From JBKECP01 sp047974765 (GTDB lineage: Bacteria > Pseudomonadota > Gammaproteobacteria > Pseudomonadales > Halieaceae), in assembly GCA_047974765.1 (NCBI GenBank), contig JBKECP010000037.1:9186-73185 (forward strand): DNA of 64,000 bases, given 5' to 3'. Below are positions 7,992 through 16,980 of the stretch, one piece after another (the stretch's first letter is position 1; each line of letters begins with the position of its first letter). Position numbers and translations under genes: made by a program. The notes under the pieces are model-generated. The model ran no database searches. It was not told the origin of the DNA and was given only the letters and a program-made list of their open reading frames with translations.

Positions 7992-8687
7992 ATGCCTCAA
8001 CTTATAGCCATTGTCGAAGATGAAGTCATTCTCGCTGCCAATTACCGGGACGCTCTGCAACGGCAGGGTTTTGACGTAGCCATCTATAGCAGCCGCGCAG
8101 AAGCCAGCCATGCTTTCGGGCAATGCCTGCCGGATCTGGCTATTATCGACGTTGGTCTGGGTGAGGAAGTCGAGGGCGGCTTTGACCTCTGCCGCGATTT
8201 ACGCAGTCGCTCACCGGAATTACCCATCGTCTTTCTGACTGCCCGCGATTCGGAGCTGGATATTGTGTCCGGCCTGCGTCTGGGTGCCGACGACTACCTG
8301 ACAAAAGACATCAGCCAGGCACATATGTTGGCACGCATTAATGCCCTGCTGCGCAGGGTACGCGCACTGGCTGCACCGGAGGTACAGGAGCATCGTGTAC
8401 GACAAGGCGCTTTGGTACTGAATCTGGAGCGAATGACCACTACCTGGGATTCACAGGGAGTGGATTTGACCGTGACTGAATTCTGGATGGTATATGCTCT
8501 CGCCCGCCACCCCGGCCATGTCAAAAACCGGCAACAGCTGATGGATGCCGCTAATGTGGTCCTCGATGACAACAGCATCACCTCTCATATCAAGCGTATC
8601 CGACGCAAATTCCAGCACGCAGACGCAACTTTTGATGCTATTGAAACCGCCTATGGTATGGGCTACCGCTGGGCAGGACGCGAATGA
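7992..8687 (+). CDS. pdsR: response regulator of the dedicated sortase system
   Basis: 231-residue OmpR-type regulator. The receiver domain (1-120) keeps acidic residues ED at 9-10, the phosphoacceptor Asp53 (IIDVGLG), the switch Thr in FLTARD and the Lys in LTKD. The C-terminal winged helix (about 135-230) has TVTEFWMVYALARHPGHVKNRQQLM and SHIKRIRRKF. It overlaps the kinase gene by four bases and is divergent from the sortase substrate, as in known systems of this type. It likely controls the divergent substrate-sortase operon. Confidence 0.92.
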   Translation: MPQLIAIVEDEVILAANYRDALQRQGFDVAIYSSRAEASHAFGQCLPDLAIIDVGLGEEVEGGFDLCRDLRSRSPELPIVFLTARDSELDIVSGLRLGADDYLTKDISQAHMLARINALLRRVRALAAPEVQEHRVRQGALVLNLERMTTTWDSQGVDLTVTEFWMVYALARHPGHVKNRQQLMDAANVVLDDNSITSHIKRIRRKFQHADATFDAIETAYGMGYRWAGRE

Positions 8688-10795
8688 AGTTAAGCCATAT
8701 AAACCTGCGCCGCCAGCTGACACTGGTCAGTCTGCTGCTGCTGACACTGCCCTGGGCGGGCTGCCAGTTTGTACGTGAAATTGAAAGCACACTGCGACAA
8801 GGGCAGGCACAGGCACTGGAAGCCACCGCCCAGGCCGTTGCTGCCAGCCTGGGCGAACAAAGGCAACTGCTCTATCCCTGGCCAGAACGTATTAATCAGC
8901 CTGGCAATGGTAATCGCTCCCTCTATGCGGCCGTTGCCGAAGGTCCCATTCTGGTCGATGGCTATGCCGACGGCTGGTCTGAACAGTGGACTGGACGCTT
9001 TGAAAGCAACAGTGGTTCATCAGCACTGGCCGTGAACTATCAGGCACTCACTCGTCACGACCAGCTCTACCTGTTGTTGTCAGTAGAAGATGCAGAGGTG
9101 GTTTACGATAATCCCGGACTGTCCCCCGAACCCAATGGCGACCGTTTGTTATTGCGTACCTGGCCCGATGGCAGGCGGCAGGATTACGTTATCGCCACTG
9201 CGGCTCCCGGGCAGGTGCGTGGCAGTTATATCGATCGACGCCTGCCCGGCACCGATGCCCAGCGCATTCAGGGCTTTTGGCAGGACAACGCCAACGGCTA
9301 CACGCTGGAACTGGAATTGCCACTGAATATTACCGGCGGCCGTCTTGGTCTGGAAGTCATTGATGTACCTCACAGCACAAACAGAAACCCGCTGACCACC
9401 GGCAATATCAATGCCGTAGACACACAAGCTCCCCCCTGGCTGATATTTTCACCAACGGGTCTGGAACAGGCTTTATCTGTTTTCAACGGTCCCGGTCAGC
9501 AATTACAGGTTTTTGATGCAGGTGCCCAGCGTATTGCCCACAGCAGTGTCTCAACCCGCCAGCCTCCCTCCCACTCAAGGAAAGTAAAGCGCGACGAGCC
9601 ATCCACCTTCTGGCTGTTACGCCTGTTTTACCGGCGTATTCTGTCAGACAGCTCCCTCAACGAACTGCCCGAGGTCACAGTTGACGGGCAATTATCAGCG
9701 CCGGAGCTGGAACAGGCTCTGCGCAATATCACCACCACCACCTGGTACAACCACCCCCAGGGGCGACGCACAATCTTGTCGAGCGCTACCCCCATTTACA
9801 GTGAAGGCAAGGTGGTTGGCGCCGTTGTCGCCCGCCAAGGCAGCGAAGAATACCTGTCATTGACTGATCGCGCTTTCAGCCGACTATTCGCTTACAGTCT
9901 GCTGGCCATTGGCGCGGCCACTCTCGGACTGCTGGCCTACGCCAGCATACTGTCCTGGCGCATTGGCCGCTTGAGTCGGGCTGCCAGCCAGGTGGTACAA
10001 AACGGTGAGATTGTAATCGACAACTTTCCCCGCAGCCGGGCCAATGACGAAGTGGGTGAGCTGTCACGACGCTATGCCGATCTGCTGGCAGAGCTTAAGG
10101 GTTATAACGAATACCTGCGCACACTGAGCCGCAAACTATCCCACGAGCTGCGTACACCGATTGCGGTCATTCAATCCTCACTGGATAATCTGCAAGCTGA
10201 TTTACCCAATACAGAATCAGCCACCTATCTCAGCCGGGCCAGGGAAGGCCTGAGTCGTCTGCAACGCATTCTGACTGCCATGACCGAGGCCAGCCGGGTG
10301 GAGGAAAGTGTGCGCGGCAATCCGCTGGCACCCATGAACCTGGTGCCCCTGCTACATGAACTGCTGCCGGCCTACCAGGGCGCCTATCCAGAGTTCAGGC
10401 TGGAACTGCACTGTGACGCAGACAGTGCCTGGGTACAGGCCTCCCCTGACCTGCTGGTACAGGCCCTGGACAAGCTGGTCGACAACGCGGCCTCCTTCTC
10501 GGCGAAAGGCAAAAGTCTCAGCCTGCAACTGGCCACCATCGACGATGACTGGCAAGTAGCCGTGATCAATCAGGGTCCGCCACTGCCACTGGCCATGCAG
10601 GGGCAGTTATTCGAGGCCATGGTGTCGGTGCGGGAAAAACAGGGCAGTGACAGTGTCCATCTCGGACTCGGCCTCTACATCGTCAAGATCATCAGCGACT
10701 ATCTGGGCGCTCGCGCACGGGCGGAGAATCTGCCTAATGGCGGCGGCGTTGCGGTCAGCCTCAGCTTGCCGCATCTGGTATCAGATCTGGAATAA
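8684..10795 (+). CDS. pdsS: sensor histidine kinase of the dedicated sortase system
   Basis: 703 residues. N-terminal membrane segment (about 13-28), a long extracytoplasmic region of roughly 370 residues including a carbohydrate-binding-like part (YADGWSEQWTGRF...), a second membrane helix (LLAIGAATLGLLAYASIL), a HAMP-like linker, then HisKA with phospho-accepting His487 (KLSHELRTP) and a C-terminal ATPase domain (DKLVDNAASFS, HLGLGLYIVKII). It is translationally coupled to the regulator. The large external sensor suggests the pair reads an envelope or surface signal. No OmpA-like PdsO gene is present in the window. Confidence 0.92.
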   Translation: MKLSHINLRRQLTLVSLLLLTLPWAGCQFVREIESTLRQGQAQALEATAQAVAASLGEQRQLLYPWPERINQPGNGNRSLYAAVAEGPILVDGYADGWSEQWTGRFESNSGSSALAVNYQALTRHDQLYLLLSVEDAEVVYDNPGLSPEPNGDRLLLRTWPDGRRQDYVIATAAPGQVRGSYIDRRLPGTDAQRIQGFWQDNANGYTLELELPLNITGGRLGLEVIDVPHSTNRNPLTTGNINAVDTQAPPWLIFSPTGLEQALSVFNGPGQQLQVFDAGAQRIAHSSVSTRQPPSHSRKVKRDEPSTFWLLRLFYRRILSDSSLNELPEVTVDGQLSAPELEQALRNITTTTWYNHPQGRRTILSSATPIYSEGKVVGAVVARQGSEEYLSLTDRAFSRLFAYSLLAIGAATLGLLAYASILSWRIGRLSRAASQVVQNGEIVIDNFPRSRANDEVGELSRRYADLLAELKGYNEYLRTLSRKLSHELRTPIAVIQSSLDNLQADLPNTESATYLSRAREGLSRLQRILTAMTEASRVEESVRGNPLAPMNLVPLLHELLPAYQGAYPEFRLELHCDADSAWVQASPDLLVQALDKLVDNAASFSAKGKSLSLQLATIDDDWQVAVINQGPPLPLAMQGQLFEAMVSVREKQGSDSVHLGLGLYIVKIISDYLGARARAENLPNGGGVAVSLSLPHLVSDLE

Positions 10796-11160
10796 AAAGG
10801 GAATTCTTGGTCCGCTGACACAAACTGCGAAATCCAGGTTTAAAGGTTATTTACGAAGATTCAGATTGGCTGTCGGCTTTGCAGGCGATAGCGATTATCA
10901 AACCAACTGCAACCGGCGGTTGTACGGTTCGTTTTCGGAGCTGTCCATGATCCACGATAGCCCTGTGAAAAGGTTTCAGCCGGGCTGAAGCGTAACCTAA
11001 TGCCCGGCGGAAGTGAGTTGCTCACCGGCGAAACCAAATCCGTCTTTTCCTCAGCAACATTGATGAGCCAGCTGGCCAAAGCCCAAGGCGTCCGTCGAAA
11101 AAACACCACATGCATTCCGGCTCACAACTCTGATATGTGCCAGATCACCCTGGAGAACAG
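10796..11160. other. 365-bp gap between kinase and uvrB
   Basis: No recognised gene. A 54-codon plus-strand frame (11000-11164, MPGGSELLTGETK...) reaches 4 bases past the uvrB stop, and an 84-codon minus-strand frame lies over the same DNA. Neither has a convincing ribosome-binding site or a family I know. No clear terminator is seen between the two convergent genes. It may be decayed mobile DNA, but I cannot show that. Confidence 0.3.
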
Positions 11161-13179
11161 CTAACTCACAAAAGCCAGCTGCTTCAGCTGGGCCACCTGA
11201 TCACGCAGCGCCGCCGCCTCTTCGAATTCGAGGTTTTTGGCGTGTTCCAGCATTTTCGCTTCCATCTGTTCGAGCTTGCGGGCCAGTGCCGCCGGGCTGA
11301 GTTTGGCAATGTCACTGCCATAAGCCAGGGTATCCTCAGCCACCTTACGCGCCTTGGCCTTACCTTTGGTGGGCATGCGGCGGGCACCTTCCATGATGTC
11401 CTGTACCGACTTGTGCACACCTCTGGGGGTGATACCATGCTCGGTATTGTAGGCCATCTGTCGCTCCCGTCGGCGCTCGGTTTCCGCCATCGCCCGCTCC
11501 ATTGAGCCGGTGATTTTGTCGGCGTAGAGGATGGCCCGGCCCTTCAGATTGCGGGCGGCCCGGCCGATGGTCTGGATCAGTGAGCGATCCGAGCGCAGAA
11601 AGCCCTCTTTGTCTGCATCAAGAATAGCCACCAGTGAAACCTCCGGCATATCCAGCCCCTCCCGCAGCAGGTTGATACCCACCAACACATCAAATTCACC
11701 CAGGCGCAAATCGCGGATGATCTCCACCCGCTCCACAGTGTCAATATCCGAGTGCATATAGCGTACCCGCACATCGTGTTCGGTCAGGTATTCGGTGAGA
11801 TCCTCAGCCATCCGCTTGGTTAGAGTAGTCACCAGAATGCGCTCGCCAGCCGCCGCCACTACACGGATTTCCGCCAGCAGATCATCCACCTGAGCGCTGG
11901 CCGGACGCACTTCCAGCCGGGGGTCAACCAGACCAGTGGGCCGTACCACCTGCTCCACCGTGCGGCCAGCGTGTTCCAGTTCGTAGGAACCAGGCGTAGC
12001 CGATACATAAATCGCCTGCGGCACCAGCTGCTCCCACTCTTCAAAACGCAACGGACGGTTGTCCAGCGCCGAGGGCAGGCGAAAACCATATTCCACCAGC
12101 GTTTCCTTGCGCGAACGATCGCCCCGAAACATGGCGCCAATCTGGGGAATAGTGGCGTGGGACTCGTCGATAATCACCAGTGCATTATCCGGCAGATACT
12201 CAAACAGGGTCGGCGGAGGCTCTCCAGCAGTCCGGCCCGACAGATAGCGCGAGTAGTTCTCCACACCGGTGCAATAACCCAGCTCACGGATCATCTCCAT
12301 ATCGTAGCGGGTACGCTGACCCAGCCGCTGCGCCTCCACCAGCTTGCTCATATCGTTGAACTGCTGCAAGCGGTCGGCCAGTTCCAGCTCGATCTGCTCG
12401 ACCGCGCCCAGCATAATGTCACGGGAAGTGACATAGTGGCTCTTGGGAAAAATCGTCACCCGCGGCACCTTCGATTCGACGGCGCCAGTGAGTGGATCAA
12501 ACCAGGTCAGATTCTCAATTTCCTCGTCAAAGAGCTCGACCCGTATCGCCTCTCGCTCGGAGTCAGCGGGAAAGATATCAATCACATCGCCGCGCACCCG
12601 GTAAGTACCGCGCTGGAAGTCGACATCATTACGGGTGTACTGCAATTCTGCCAGCTGCCGCAGAATCTGCCGCTGGTCGATAATCTCACCCCGGGACAGG
12701 TGCATCACCATTTTGAAATAGGATTTGGGATCACCCAAACCGTAGATCGCTGACACCGTGGCCACCACCAGACAGTCCTCGCGCTCCATCAGCGCTTTGG
12801 TGGCCGACAGGCGCATTTGCTCGATATGGTCATTAACCGAGGAGTCTTTCTCAATATAAGTATCTGACGAGGGTACATAGGCCTCGGGCTGATAGTAGTC
12901 GTAGTAGGACACGAAGTACTCGACCGCATTGTCCGGGAAAAAATCCCGGAACTCGCCGTAGAGCTGGGCGGCGAGGGTCTTGTTGTGAGCCATCACGATA
13001 GTCGGGCGCTGCAACTGTTCCACCACTTTGGCCATGGTGAAGGTCTTGCCAGAGCCAGTCACCCCCAGCAGAATCTGTGAGGCCAATCCGGCCTGCACCC
13101 CCTCCACCAGCCTCTGAATAGCCCCGGGCTGATCCCCCGCTGGCGCAAACGCCGACTTTACCTTGAATGCCTTGGCCAT
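11161..13179 (-). CDS. uvrB: UvrABC excision nuclease subunit B
   Basis: 672 residues, full length. Walker A GVTGSGKT at 39-46, YYDYYQPEAYVP beta-hairpin region used to clamp damaged DNA, DESHATIPQ Walker B, GINLLREGLDMPEVSLVAILDADKEGFLRS and QTIGRAARN helicase motifs, and a C-terminal UVR domain (LEQMEAKMLEHAKNLEFEEAAALRDQ) that contacts UvrC. UvrB receives the lesion from UvrA and directs UvrC incision. It stands alone on the minus strand. LexA control cannot be confirmed, since no clear SOS box was found upstream. Confidence 0.98.
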   Translation of the reverse strand: MAKAFKVKSAFAPAGDQPGAIQRLVEGVQAGLASQILLGVTGSGKTFTMAKVVEQLQRPTIVMAHNKTLAAQLYGEFRDFFPDNAVEYFVSYYDYYQPEAYVPSSDTYIEKDSSVNDHIEQMRLSATKALMEREDCLVVATVSAIYGLGDPKSYFKMVMHLSRGEIIDQRQILRQLAELQYTRNDVDFQRGTYRVRGDVIDIFPADSEREAIRVELFDEEIENLTWFDPLTGAVESKVPRVTIFPKSHYVTSRDIMLGAVEQIELELADRLQQFNDMSKLVEAQRLGQRTRYDMEMIRELGYCTGVENYSRYLSGRTAGEPPPTLFEYLPDNALVIIDESHATIPQIGAMFRGDRSRKETLVEYGFRLPSALDNRPLRFEEWEQLVPQAIYVSATPGSYELEHAGRTVEQVVRPTGLVDPRLEVRPASAQVDDLLAEIRVVAAAGERILVTTLTKRMAEDLTEYLTEHDVRVRYMHSDIDTVERVEIIRDLRLGEFDVLVGINLLREGLDMPEVSLVAILDADKEGFLRSDRSLIQTIGRAARNLKGRAILYADKITGSMERAMAETERRRERQMAYNTEHGITPRGVHKSVQDIMEGARRMPTKGKAKARKVAEDTLAYGSDIAKLSPAALARKLEQMEAKMLEHAKNLEFEEAAALRDQVAQLKQLAFVS

Positions 13180-13284
13180 AAATTCGCCGCTCCCACCACA
13201 AACACTGAATTATCATCCACATAGACAACAAATGCAGCTGTAAGCACCAAATTACGGCTAATGGAAATAAAGCGACAACAGGTG

Positions 13285-13313
13285 TTGACCAGGACCAGCT
13301 CCGTGATTAATAT
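13285..13313 (+). promoter_or_regulatory. sigma-70 promoter of the tRNA gene
   Basis: TTGACC and TAATAT separated by 17 bases, followed by a GC-rich discriminator (ACGCGGCC) before the tRNA at 13337. A GC-rich discriminator is typical of stringently controlled stable-RNA promoters. Confidence 0.65.
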
Positions 13314-13336
13314 ACGCGGCCTCTGGTTAAGTCCAT

Positions 13337-13412
13337 TCCGCCTTAGCTCAGTTGGTAGAGCAATTGACTGTTAATCAATGGGTCGCTGGTTCGAGCCCAG
13401 CAGGCGGAGCCA
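13337..13412 (+). tRNA. tRNA-Asn(GTT)
   Basis: 76-nt cloverleaf with CCA encoded. Acceptor stem TCCGCCT/AGGCGGA, D arm with AGCTCAGTTGGTAGAGC, anticodon arm ATTGA-CTGTTAA-TCAAT with anticodon GTT, and T arm with GGTTCGAGCC. A promoter lies upstream and an intrinsic terminator starts nine bases downstream, so it is a single-gene unit. Confidence 0.98.
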
Positions 13413-13421
13413 ATTAAATTG

Positions 13422-13453
13422 AAAGGGGTTTGCAGCAATGCAAACCCTTTTTA
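13422..13453 (+). terminator. intrinsic terminator of tRNA-Asn
   Basis: GGGTTTGCA-GCAA-TGCAAACCC hairpin followed by a T-run, immediately after the tRNA. A textbook Rho-independent signal. Confidence 0.9.
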
Positions 13454-13626
13454 TTAGTGTTTTTCTGCACATATAACCAAGCCCTGCCACGATGCTTTAT
13501 CGTTATTGATCAATAGGGTATTTTCAGCAACCAGCCAAAGAATATCGGTATTGTTTCGTCACAATAGCGATTTTTTATTTTTAAACCGACAAATCCAGCG
13601 GAAGATTAGCTTACACGGCCATCAAC

Positions 13627-14076
13627 ATGGATGAAGAAACAGGCTCAGGTATGTCACACACACATCACTCCTTTGGTTTTGGCAGTTTTCTCTGGCGCTG
13701 GTTATTTGCGCTGGCACTGGTATTGGGCACTTACAATCCGACCGAATATTCATTTATTGGCTGGACCCTGTCCCCGGATATGGCTTTTGGACCTGTAATC
13801 GCCATTGTTGCGCTGGTACTGCTGATTTTATGGATTATCTACCTGCGCGCTACCTTTATGTCGCTGGGTATGATCGGGATCGGTCTTGGTGCAGCCCTGC
13901 TGGCCTGCTTTATCTGGTTATTTATTGACCTTGGCTGGGTCACGCTCGATTCACCGGGTACCTTGAGCTGGGTGGCACTGATACTGGTATCGGTACTGCT
14001 GGCAGTGGGTATGTCCTGGTCTCATGTACGCAAGCGCCTGACGGGGCAAATTGATGTCGATGATGTAGAAGACTGA
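13627..14076 (+). CDS. small four-helix membrane protein, DUF6524-like
   Basis: 149 residues with four predicted transmembrane helices (about 24-38, 53-72, 77-100, 116-134) and an acidic tail (DVDDVED). The signature GTYNPTEYSFIGW after the first helix is shared with a family of small uncharacterised proteobacterial inner-membrane proteins, which I believe is DUF6524. An internal ATG at 13651 (MSHTHHSFGFGSF) is an equally good start; neither has a clear Shine-Dalgarno. Function unknown. Its 3' end faces the decayed intron. Confidence 0.75.
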   Translation: MDEETGSGMSHTHHSFGFGSFLWRWLFALALVLGTYNPTEYSFIGWTLSPDMAFGPVIAIVALVLLILWIIYLRATFMSLGMIGIGLGAALLACFIWLFIDLGWVTLDSPGTLSWVALILVSVLLAVGMSWSHVRKRLTGQIDVDDVED

Positions 14077-14086
14077 ATTTTGAGGT

Positions 14087-14912
14087 ATCGGGTAGGAGGC
14101 GGGATTGTTCCCGTCGTCCTCCCACACCACCGGGCATACGGTTCCGTAACGGAGGTTCAGGTAAAAAACGGTTGAGCTGCCGATATACGCTCACCAGCGA
14201 TACCGGCCCCATCGAGCAAACAGTCTACAGGGCAGTGGGCAGTGCCCGGTCAGATATTGGGAGTCGGCACTCCACCAGCTGCCACAGTCATTCCGGGCCG
14301 TAGTCCATGTCATCATCTCGCTAACCGCACAAAAGCGGTCTACGACCACTGACATCAGCTCTTCAGGGCCTTCCCTGTCACCGCCGTGACGCTTGTTGCC
14401 TCGGTATCCGCGCTCGGCAGGTTCCGCCCGCTCTGCCTGTGGCTCCAAGTGCCGGTTCCACCGGTGCTTCTGCTGCTTGCGTCGTCATCGAGGGTTCAGT
14501 GTCCAATCTGCCTTACCTGTTCAGCCCTTCGACGTCCGGCGAGTCGTCTATTATGGCGTCTGCTGACTTCTGATCACCCATCCCGCCAACCTAACGGTGG
14601 CAGTAGCCAGAGGCAGGTGATCAGACCTCCCAGGGTAATGCACGTGACCTTCCCACTTATACCCGCCACATGTACGTCCGCAGCTTCCATGCAGGTACAG
14701 GGCTTTGAAGACATGTGCCTTCTTACTCACTGCGACCGCCTCCTATGCGATTCCTGTTCGTCGGGTCGGTGTTTTGCCTTCGGCTTCCTTCAGATCCACC
14801 TCACGATGGACATCCTTGCCGTTCGGCTAATCGTTCCCCTTGCCGGGTCGATAGCGGACTTGCACCGCCAAGTCATCCAATAGTCAGCACCACCTGTACC
14901 GGAACAGCGCAC
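14087..14912 (-). mobile_element. group II intron with internally deleted maturase gene
   Basis: Read on the minus strand, the element opens with GTGCG (14912-14908), the group II 5' consensus, directly after the minE TAA, and ends CTACCCGAT at 14087. Domain I-like sequence (AAGTCCGC...GACCCGGCAAGGGG and GTCCATCGTGAGG) follows the 5' end. Near the 3' end GGTGGTGTGGGAGG plus a CCCG-type hairpin resemble domains V and VI. A typical intron of this kind is about 2-2.5 kb with a reverse transcriptase of 400-500 residues. Here the span is 826 bp, and only a reading frame resembling the maturase N terminus (EPQAERAEPAERGY...EELMSVVVDR) remains before the sequence jumps to the 3' region. Splicing in cis would need a maturase from elsewhere. 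Confidence 0.72.
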
Positions 14913-15164
14913 TTAACCCGGCAAGGTGACATTCAACTCCAGTACTGAACAGTTACCTGATTCGTCAAACTGCACCTGTACATCATCTTGTTCTACCGGC
15001 ACATATTTACGGATAACTTCAAGTATTTCCTGTTGCATCTTTGGCAGATAATCGGGCTGGTTGCGCTGACCGCGCTCGTGGGCAACGATAATCTGCAAGC
15101 GCTCCTTCGCCGTGGCTGCCGAATGATCATTCCGGGCACTGCGAAAATAATCCAGAAAGCTCAT
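14913..15164 (-). CDS. minE: cell division topological specificity factor MinE
   Basis: 83 residues. N-terminal MSFLDYFRS membrane-targeting/anti-MinCD region with ATAKERLQIIVAHER, and a C-terminal dimerisation domain with YLPKMQQEILEVIRKYV. MinE drives pole-to-pole oscillation of MinD by stimulating its ATPase. The ATG shares one base with the minD stop (TGATG); the TTG three bases upstream is less likely. The group II intron begins at the base after the TAA, so the natural 3' flank and any terminator of the min operon has been displaced. Confidence 0.97.
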   Translation of the reverse strand: MSFLDYFRSARNDHSAATAKERLQIIVAHERGQRNQPDYLPKMQQEILEVIRKYVPVEQDDVQVQFDESGNCSVLELNVTLPG

Positions 15165-15976
15165 CAACGCCCTCCCAGCAGGCGTTTAAGAAAGCCCTGC
15201 TTTTCTTCTTCCATAAAGCGATGTGCTACCGTTTCACCCAGCAGGCGATCAACCGCATCGCTATAGGCCTGACCGGCGGCGGCCTCAGTATTCAGAATAA
15301 CCGGCTCACCCTGGTTAGAGGCTTTTAGTACATCCTGTGATTCAGGCACCACACCTAACAAAGGAATAGCGAGAATTTCCTCAACATCAGCCACACTGAG
15401 CATTTCACCGGCGGCAACCCGGGCAGGATTGTAACGGGTTACCAATAAATGCTCACGTACAGGCTCATCACCGTCTCTGGCCCGTTGCGACTTGCTTTGT
15501 AAGATACCCAAAATACGGTCCGAATCACGCACAGAAGATACTTCCGGGTTAGTAACCACTATAGCCTCATCAGCAAAATAGAGTGCCATTTGGGCACCGC
15601 GTTCAATACCCGCCGGCGAATCACAGACAATAAACTCAAAACGCTCCTTAAGCTCATTAAGTACTCTGGCCACTCCTTCTTCAGTCAAGGCGTCCTTATC
15701 ACGGGTCTGAGAGGCCGGCAGAATATAAAGGTTATCAGTGCGTTTATCCTTGATCAGCGTTTGATTGAGGCTGGCCTCTTCGTTGATGACATTAACAAAG
15801 TCATAAACAACCCGGCGCTCGCACCCCATGATCAGGTCCAGGTTACGCAGACCCACGTCAAAATCCACAATAACAGTCGGGTGGCCACGCTGGGCCAGGC
15901 CGGTACCGATGGCTGCACTGCTGGTGGTTTTACCAACACCGCCCTTACCGGAGGTTACTACGATCACTTTTGCCAC
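15164..15976 (-). CDS. minD: septum site-determining ATPase MinD
   Basis: 270 residues, identical in length to E. coli MinD. The start is a GTG at 15976 with AGGAG nine bases upstream; a longer ATG frame from 16042 overlaps minC and is rejected. It has the deviant Walker A KGGVGKT (residues 11-17), DFDVGLRNLDLIMGCERRVVYD, CDSPAGIERGA and a C-terminal amphipathic helix EEKQGFLKRLLGG for membrane binding. Middle gene of minC-minD-minE. Confidence 0.98.
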   Translation of the reverse strand: MAKVIVVTSGKGGVGKTTSSAAIGTGLAQRGHPTVIVDFDVGLRNLDLIMGCERRVVYDFVNVINEEASLNQTLIKDKRTDNLYILPASQTRDKDALTEEGVARVLNELKERFEFIVCDSPAGIERGAQMALYFADEAIVVTNPEVSSVRDSDRILGILQSKSQRARDGDEPVREHLLVTRYNPARVAAGEMLSVADVEEILAIPLLGVVPESQDVLKASNQGEPVILNTEAAAGQAYSDAVDRLLGETVAHRFMEEEKQGFLKRLLGGR

Positions 15977-16016
15977 TGATTTGTGCTCCTGTGATGAATA
16001 AGGTTTACTGAAGAAA

Positions 16017-16757
16017 CTATTTGGATGGCAACAGCGGAACAACGTTCAACGTTTCACCATCAAGCTCAATAATGGCTGATTGTCGCTGAAGATTTTCGGG
16101 CAAATCTTCACTCAGCAAAAAGTGTCCAGCCACAGAAATCAGCTCGGCATCAAGCTGCTGACAGAAAATACGCGCACGGGTATCACCGTGAACACCCGCC
16201 AGTGCCCTGCCACGCAGCGCTCCATAAATATGAATATTGCCATCAGCCAGCACTTCTGCGCCTTCGCTGACCTGTGACAATACAATCAAATCACCGCCCT
16301 CGGCATAGATTTGCTGACCGGAGCGAACCGGCTGGGTAATTGTGCGCGTTAGCCTGCCATGGTCGGATGACTTGCCCGTTGGTGTAGTCTCTACAGTTTT
16401 TGGCTCACTGGCTTCGCATGATACAGACCGTTGGCGTGGCTCCCGACCAGCGGTAGCCAACAGAGCCAGGCCAGTTGCCTGGGCTGCACTTTCACCCGCG
16501 TCACTTACTCCTTTAAAGGCAATGGGCCGCAAACCAGCATCACGGCACTGAGCAAGCAACGTATTAAGATCCCGGTAAATTGCCTCATCGACAGCCCGCT
16601 CAAAACTGATCACAACCGGAGACCCTTGAAACAGTCCCGGTGCCTGCTCAATACGCTCACGCAGCTGCACTGCGAAACGTTCAGCGCAGAAACGGTGAAT
16701 TTCAAGGACAACAACAGTAACGGTACTGCCTTTCAGACGAAAGTCAGAATTGCTCAT
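16017..16757 (-). CDS. minC: septum site-determining protein MinC
   Basis: FtsZ-polymerisation inhibitor activated by MinD. The N-terminal domain (KGSTVTVVVLEIHR..., about 1-110) binds FtsZ. A linker of variable sequence leads to the C-terminal beta-helix (VRSGQQIYAEGGDLIVLSQVSEGAEVLADGNIHIYGALRGRALAGV) that binds MinD. 246 residues from ATG 16757 (MSNSDFRLKGS); an ATG six codons upstream is possible. It is followed by minD after 40 bp. Confidence 0.97.
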   Translation of the reverse strand: MSNSDFRLKGSTVTVVVLEIHRFCAERFAVQLRERIEQAPGLFQGSPVVISFERAVDEAIYRDLNTLLAQCRDAGLRPIAFKGVSDAGESAAQATGLALLATAGREPRQRSVSCEASEPKTVETTPTGKSSDHGRLTRTITQPVRSGQQIYAEGGDLIVLSQVSEGAEVLADGNIHIYGALRGRALAGVHGDTRARIFCQQLDAELISVAGHFLLSEDLPENLQRQSAIIELDGETLNVVPLLPSK

Positions 16758-16980
16758 ATAGTGGGCACTACCCATCCGTGGCCAGAGAATAGGCCGCTCA
16801 TTATGGGCAGAGCCCGTAGGGAGTCAAGCAGGAGCGGGATATTCTCATGCCAAGGCTGACAATTACTGAAAAAGTGTTCAAAAAATAACCAGTTTATGGC
16901 TTAACCTGAAATTGAGACGGGACTCAGACCAAAATTCGTCATCGGGCATTTAAGCAGGCAAATATAACGCTCATGCCCTA

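Noticed and set aside
11000..11164. 54-codon frame MPGGSELLTG... between the kinase and uvrB
   Set aside because: No Shine-Dalgarno, no recognised family, overlaps the uvrB stop; noted only in the gap entry.
14191..14883. Small protein frames on both strands between the DUF6524-like gene and minE
   Set aside because: They are frames within the group II intron RNA sequence, not genes.
16017..16042. Longer MinD frame from ATG 16042
   Set aside because: It overlaps minC and adds 22 residues that MinD lacks; the GTG at 15976 with AGGAG gives the family length.
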